A stretch of DNA of 45,147 nt from NCBI GenBank assembly GCA_025357875.1, contig JANYLK010000076.1:1-45147 (forward strand), in the 5' to 3' direction. The notes under the pieces are model-generated. The model was not told the origin of the DNA, ran no database searches, and saw only the letters and a list, made by a program, of their open reading frames with translations. A program made the translations under genes and the position numbers. Of this stretch, positions 43,398-45,147 are shown piece after piece (the first letter of the stretch is position 1; the number at the start of each line of letters is the position of its first letter). The stretch comes from Granulicella sp. (lineage in GTDB: Bacteria > Acidobacteriota > Terriglobia > Terriglobales > Acidobacteriaceae).

Positions 43398-44423
43398 TCA
43401 GGGAAGTGTGTGCCGTTCTGGTAAGGGTCTGCCGGCGAGCGGGCTGGGAGATGCGAACGAGCGCTCCAACTGAACTGCGGCGAGGATGGCGAAGAGGACG
43501 CTCCACTCTGACCAGGCTCGTGTCTCGTTCCAGGTGGCGAAGAAGAACGTCAGGAAGATCATGGCGGTGGCTCCGTAGAGGGCGATGCGCTCCTGATGGT
43601 TTAGATACTTGACGCCCAGCCAGACGGGCAGCCAGAGGAAGCCAACGATGCTGAAAAGTTGGGGTAGATGCCATGGCTTGATCATGGTGTACCAATGGAG
43701 GGTATTCCATGAATGCGGGCCATTGGGATAGAGATGCAGAGCTATAAGGCGGCTGATTATCCAGAGTGTGAAGCAAGCCACGATGGCGAAGCGCCAGGAT
43801 TTCGAACGAAATTGTACGAGCAGGGCGAGTGGGAGAAGGAAGGCGGAAGTCTTGCGCATGGGGGAGTCGATGGCGAACGCGAGGACAAAGGGCCATGGGC
43901 GGTCGGTGAGAAGAAAGACGGTTGCGACACCGAAGAGCACGAGGTGGGGGATGTCGTAGGGATACCAGAGGGGTTGCTCGTAGCGGGTGGCGTAGCTTGC
44001 GTAGAGGATCGCGATGAGGAGCGACCAGAGCAGCCACCAATGTTGGATGGATAGGTGCGGGGAAGCGCGGATGGTCCAGAGTCCGAAGGCGTTGAGCAGG
44101 AGAAGGCTGAGGAGGATACAGGCGAGCTTTGCGGCGGACATGGGCTCGGGCTGCGGGACGTTGGCGCCATAGCGGGTGGCAGCGGCTTGCAGAATGTGAT
44201 TGGATTCGGCCCAGCGGAGGACTGGAACCATGAGGAATCGGCGCTGGAAGGGCTCGGGCGCAGTTCCGTGGGCGTAGGTGTGGAGATCGAGGTACGAGGT
44301 GTTGACGTAGAAGATGGAGAGGGCGCAGTGGGTGGTGGCGCAAAGGAGAAGGATAATTGTGGCGAATCTGGGTACCCCCCCCGGGGGGGGTACCCAGGCT
44401 AAATCGCGTCGAATGAGTGACAT
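43398..44423 (-). CDS. unrecognised polytopic membrane protein (341 aa)
   Basis: A protein with about eight hydrophobic segments (FATIILLLCATTHCALSIFY, LACILLSLLLLNAFGLWTI, HWWLLWSLLIAILYASY, HLVLFGVATVFLLTD, and others). The non-membrane loop LDLHTYAHGTAPEPFQRRF between helices 1 and 2 contains a conserved-looking acidic and basic pattern like that of lipid-linked glycosyltransferases, but I do not assign a family. The ATG at 44423 is preferred to the first in-frame start at 44483, since GGAGG lies 12 nt before it. The first codons carry a perfect palindrome (see the separate entry). ada begins 45 nt after its stop, in the same direction. Confidence 0.65.
   Translation of the reverse strand: MSLIRRDLAWVPPPGGVPRFATIILLLCATTHCALSIFYVNTSYLDLHTYAHGTAPEPFQRRFLMVPVLRWAESNHILQAAATRYGANVPQPEPMSAAKLACILLSLLLLNAFGLWTIRASPHLSIQHWWLLWSLLIAILYASYATRYEQPLWYPYDIPHLVLFGVATVFLLTDRPWPFVLAFAIDSPMRKTSAFLLPLALLVQFRSKSWRFAIVACFTLWIISRLIALHLYPNGPHSWNTLHWYTMIKPWHLPQLFSIVGFLWLPVWLGVKYLNHQERIALYGATAMIFLTFFFATWNETRAWSEWSVLFAILAAVQLERSFASPSPLAGRPLPERHTLP
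44368..44397. repeat. perfect 30-bp palindrome with C8G8 core
   Basis: Each 15-bp arm is CTGGGTA followed by eight C, read inwards from either end, with no spacer. It lies inside codons about 10-19 of the membrane protein gene, encoding AWVPPPGGVPR. The central CCCGGG and flanking GGTACC make nested restriction palindromes. Confidence 0.95.
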
Positions 44424-44767
44424 GACAAATTGAAACCTCCGCAAATGTTTGCAAACAAATAGGTTACGGGCAAATATTTCCAAACAAATGACTTAGCTCC
44501 GGATGTTTCGCGATGGAGGCTGCAAGAACGCCGATACGAGCGGTTTGAGGCGGCATTGTGTGGTCCAGTAAAGATCCATTTCCGCACGATTCACCCTGAG
44601 ATTTTGGCTGTCTTCAGGTCCTGTCCGGTTGTGTTCGGACACGACGCTGGCTTTGCTTTCTTGTTCTTTAATTATACGGGTGATGTCAAGGGGCAAAGCT
44701 GTTTGGCTGTGCAGATCGAGACATGAACTATTGGCGCAGACGGTGGAGACGACGTACTCACAGATCC
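44424..44767. promoter_or_regulatory. 344-bp divergent intergenic region with candidate operators
   Basis: Two 20-bp direct repeats, GCAAATGTTTGCAAACAAAT at 44441-44460 and a near copy at 44470-44489, lie upstream of the membrane protein gene. TGTCCG-N8-CGGACA is at 44622-44641, and AT-rich sequence with TATACG at 44673-44678 lies before the methyltransferase start. No other gene is evident. Confidence 0.4.
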
Positions 44768-45147
44768 ATGAGCCAACCGAATTCACCCGCGCATCGGCGC
44801 ATGTATGTTTCAGAGGTTACTGCCGACCCTGGCGGAAGCCACTCCTACGTTTTTCCGTGTGTGAACGCGTTGTTAGGGGACTTGCCTGAGGGGTCGTCGG
44901 TTCTGGATTTGGGTTGCGGCAACAGAAGTTTTATCTCCCTATTTCGAGACCGCGGCTGGAAGTTATACGGAACGGACTTTTCGCCTACCGGGATCGAAAT
45001 AGCCCGCGCAAACTTTCCTGGAGTTGAGTTTTTTCTTGCGGATTCTTCGGCGCCGACGGGGGATATCCTTGAGCGAGTGGGGCAGGTGGATGCCATCATC
45101 ACCACTGAAGTGATCGAGCACCTGTACGATCCGCGAAGCTTTCTGCG
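44768..45147 (+). CDS. class I SAM-dependent methyltransferase, N-terminal part (cut by window edge)
   Basis: Translation from the ATG at 44768 gives MSQPNSPAHRRMYVSEVTAD, then the SAM-binding motif SVLDLGCGNRSFISLFRDR, YGTDFSPTGIEIARANFPGV (motif II), and DAIITTEVIEHLYDPRSFL (motif of the Methyltransf_11/23 group). It runs off the window after about 126 residues. The substrate is unknown. HRRMYVSEV at the start and the EHLYDP box recall small-molecule or polysaccharide-linked methyltransferases. Confidence 0.85.
   Translation, partial: MSQPNSPAHRRMYVSEVTADPGGSHSYVFPCVNALLGDLPEGSSVLDLGCGNRSFISLFRDRGWKLYGTDFSPTGIEIARANFPGVEFFLADSSAPTGDILERVGQVDAIITTEVIEHLYDPRSFL

Noticed and set aside
43036-44454. 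472-aa open frame on the minus strand
   Set aside because: It overlaps both ada and the membrane-protein gene in another frame and is rich in Pro/Arg/His. The real genes occupy the other minus frames.

Overview
The window looks like a chromosomal segment of a Gram-negative, probably soil-dwelling Acidobacteriota, class Terriglobia (Granulicella, Edaphobacter or Terriglobus type). This is an inference. It rests on the moderately high GC content, the lipid A and Kdo genes (waaA, lpxK, a heptosyltransferase, lptE), an FtsH beginning MNSTVK from a TTG codon, families common in that group (GT87/DUF2029, YdjM/DUF457, DUF3108, DUF4260), and a dispersed GTCATTC... repeat of a kind I associate with these genomes. 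No rRNA, tRNA, CRISPR array, prophage or intact insertion sequence was recognised.

Layout. 1-5.6 kb: the start of ligA, a GT87 membrane protein, a YdjM-family hydrolase, a small membrane protein, and a coupled GNAT acetyltransferase-trmFO pair. 5.7-11.9 kb: a secreted protein diverging from the overlapping waaA-lpxK-heptosyltransferase operon, followed by an isoprenylcysteine methyltransferase-like protein, a DUF3108 protein and a DUF2007 protein. 12.2-15.5 kb: a secreted TPR protein with its own candidate promoter and terminator, then moeA, a small membrane protein and moaC. 15.5-22.7 kb: recG (convergent with moaC), an MFS transporter, a beta-CASP metallo-hydrolase, and the cysK-cysE pair. 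22.7-27.5 kb, minus strand: fbp with a coupled 92-aa unknown, a secreted CocE-like hydrolase, and ispD-ispF. 27.6-33.5 kb: tilS, ftsH with a strong terminator, a disrupted DUF4260 gene, then lptE, a small membrane protein and holA overlapping one another. 33.7-36 kb: a toxin-antitoxin patch with a decayed Phd-PIN pair, a secreted DsrE-like protein, an intact Phd-VapC pair and a HicB remnant. 36-45 kb: an LLM oxidoreductase diverging from gltX, DUF4230, fabD, bcp, a polysaccharide deacetylase, ada, an unrecognised membrane protein, and the start of a SAM methyltransferase.

Most genes are housekeeping: lipid A core assembly, outer-membrane biogenesis, cysteine, isoprenoid and molybdopterin synthesis, and DNA replication and repair. 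Tight operons are marked by ATGA, GTGA or TGATG overlaps. No unmistakable new multi-gene system is visible.

The most unusual signals are: (i) copies of one short dispersed repeat lying in frame inside three core genes (lpxK, recG, holA), in holA fused to a 21-bp tandem repeat; (ii) two decaying toxin-antitoxin loci beside an intact one; (iii) a perfect 30-bp C8G8 palindrome within the first codons of a membrane-protein gene, with a duplicated operator-like sequence just upstream; and (iv) TATAAT-like hexamers a few bases before start codons that lack a Shine-Dalgarno sequence, suggesting leaderless transcripts. All family assignments come from reading motifs by eye; no database search was run.
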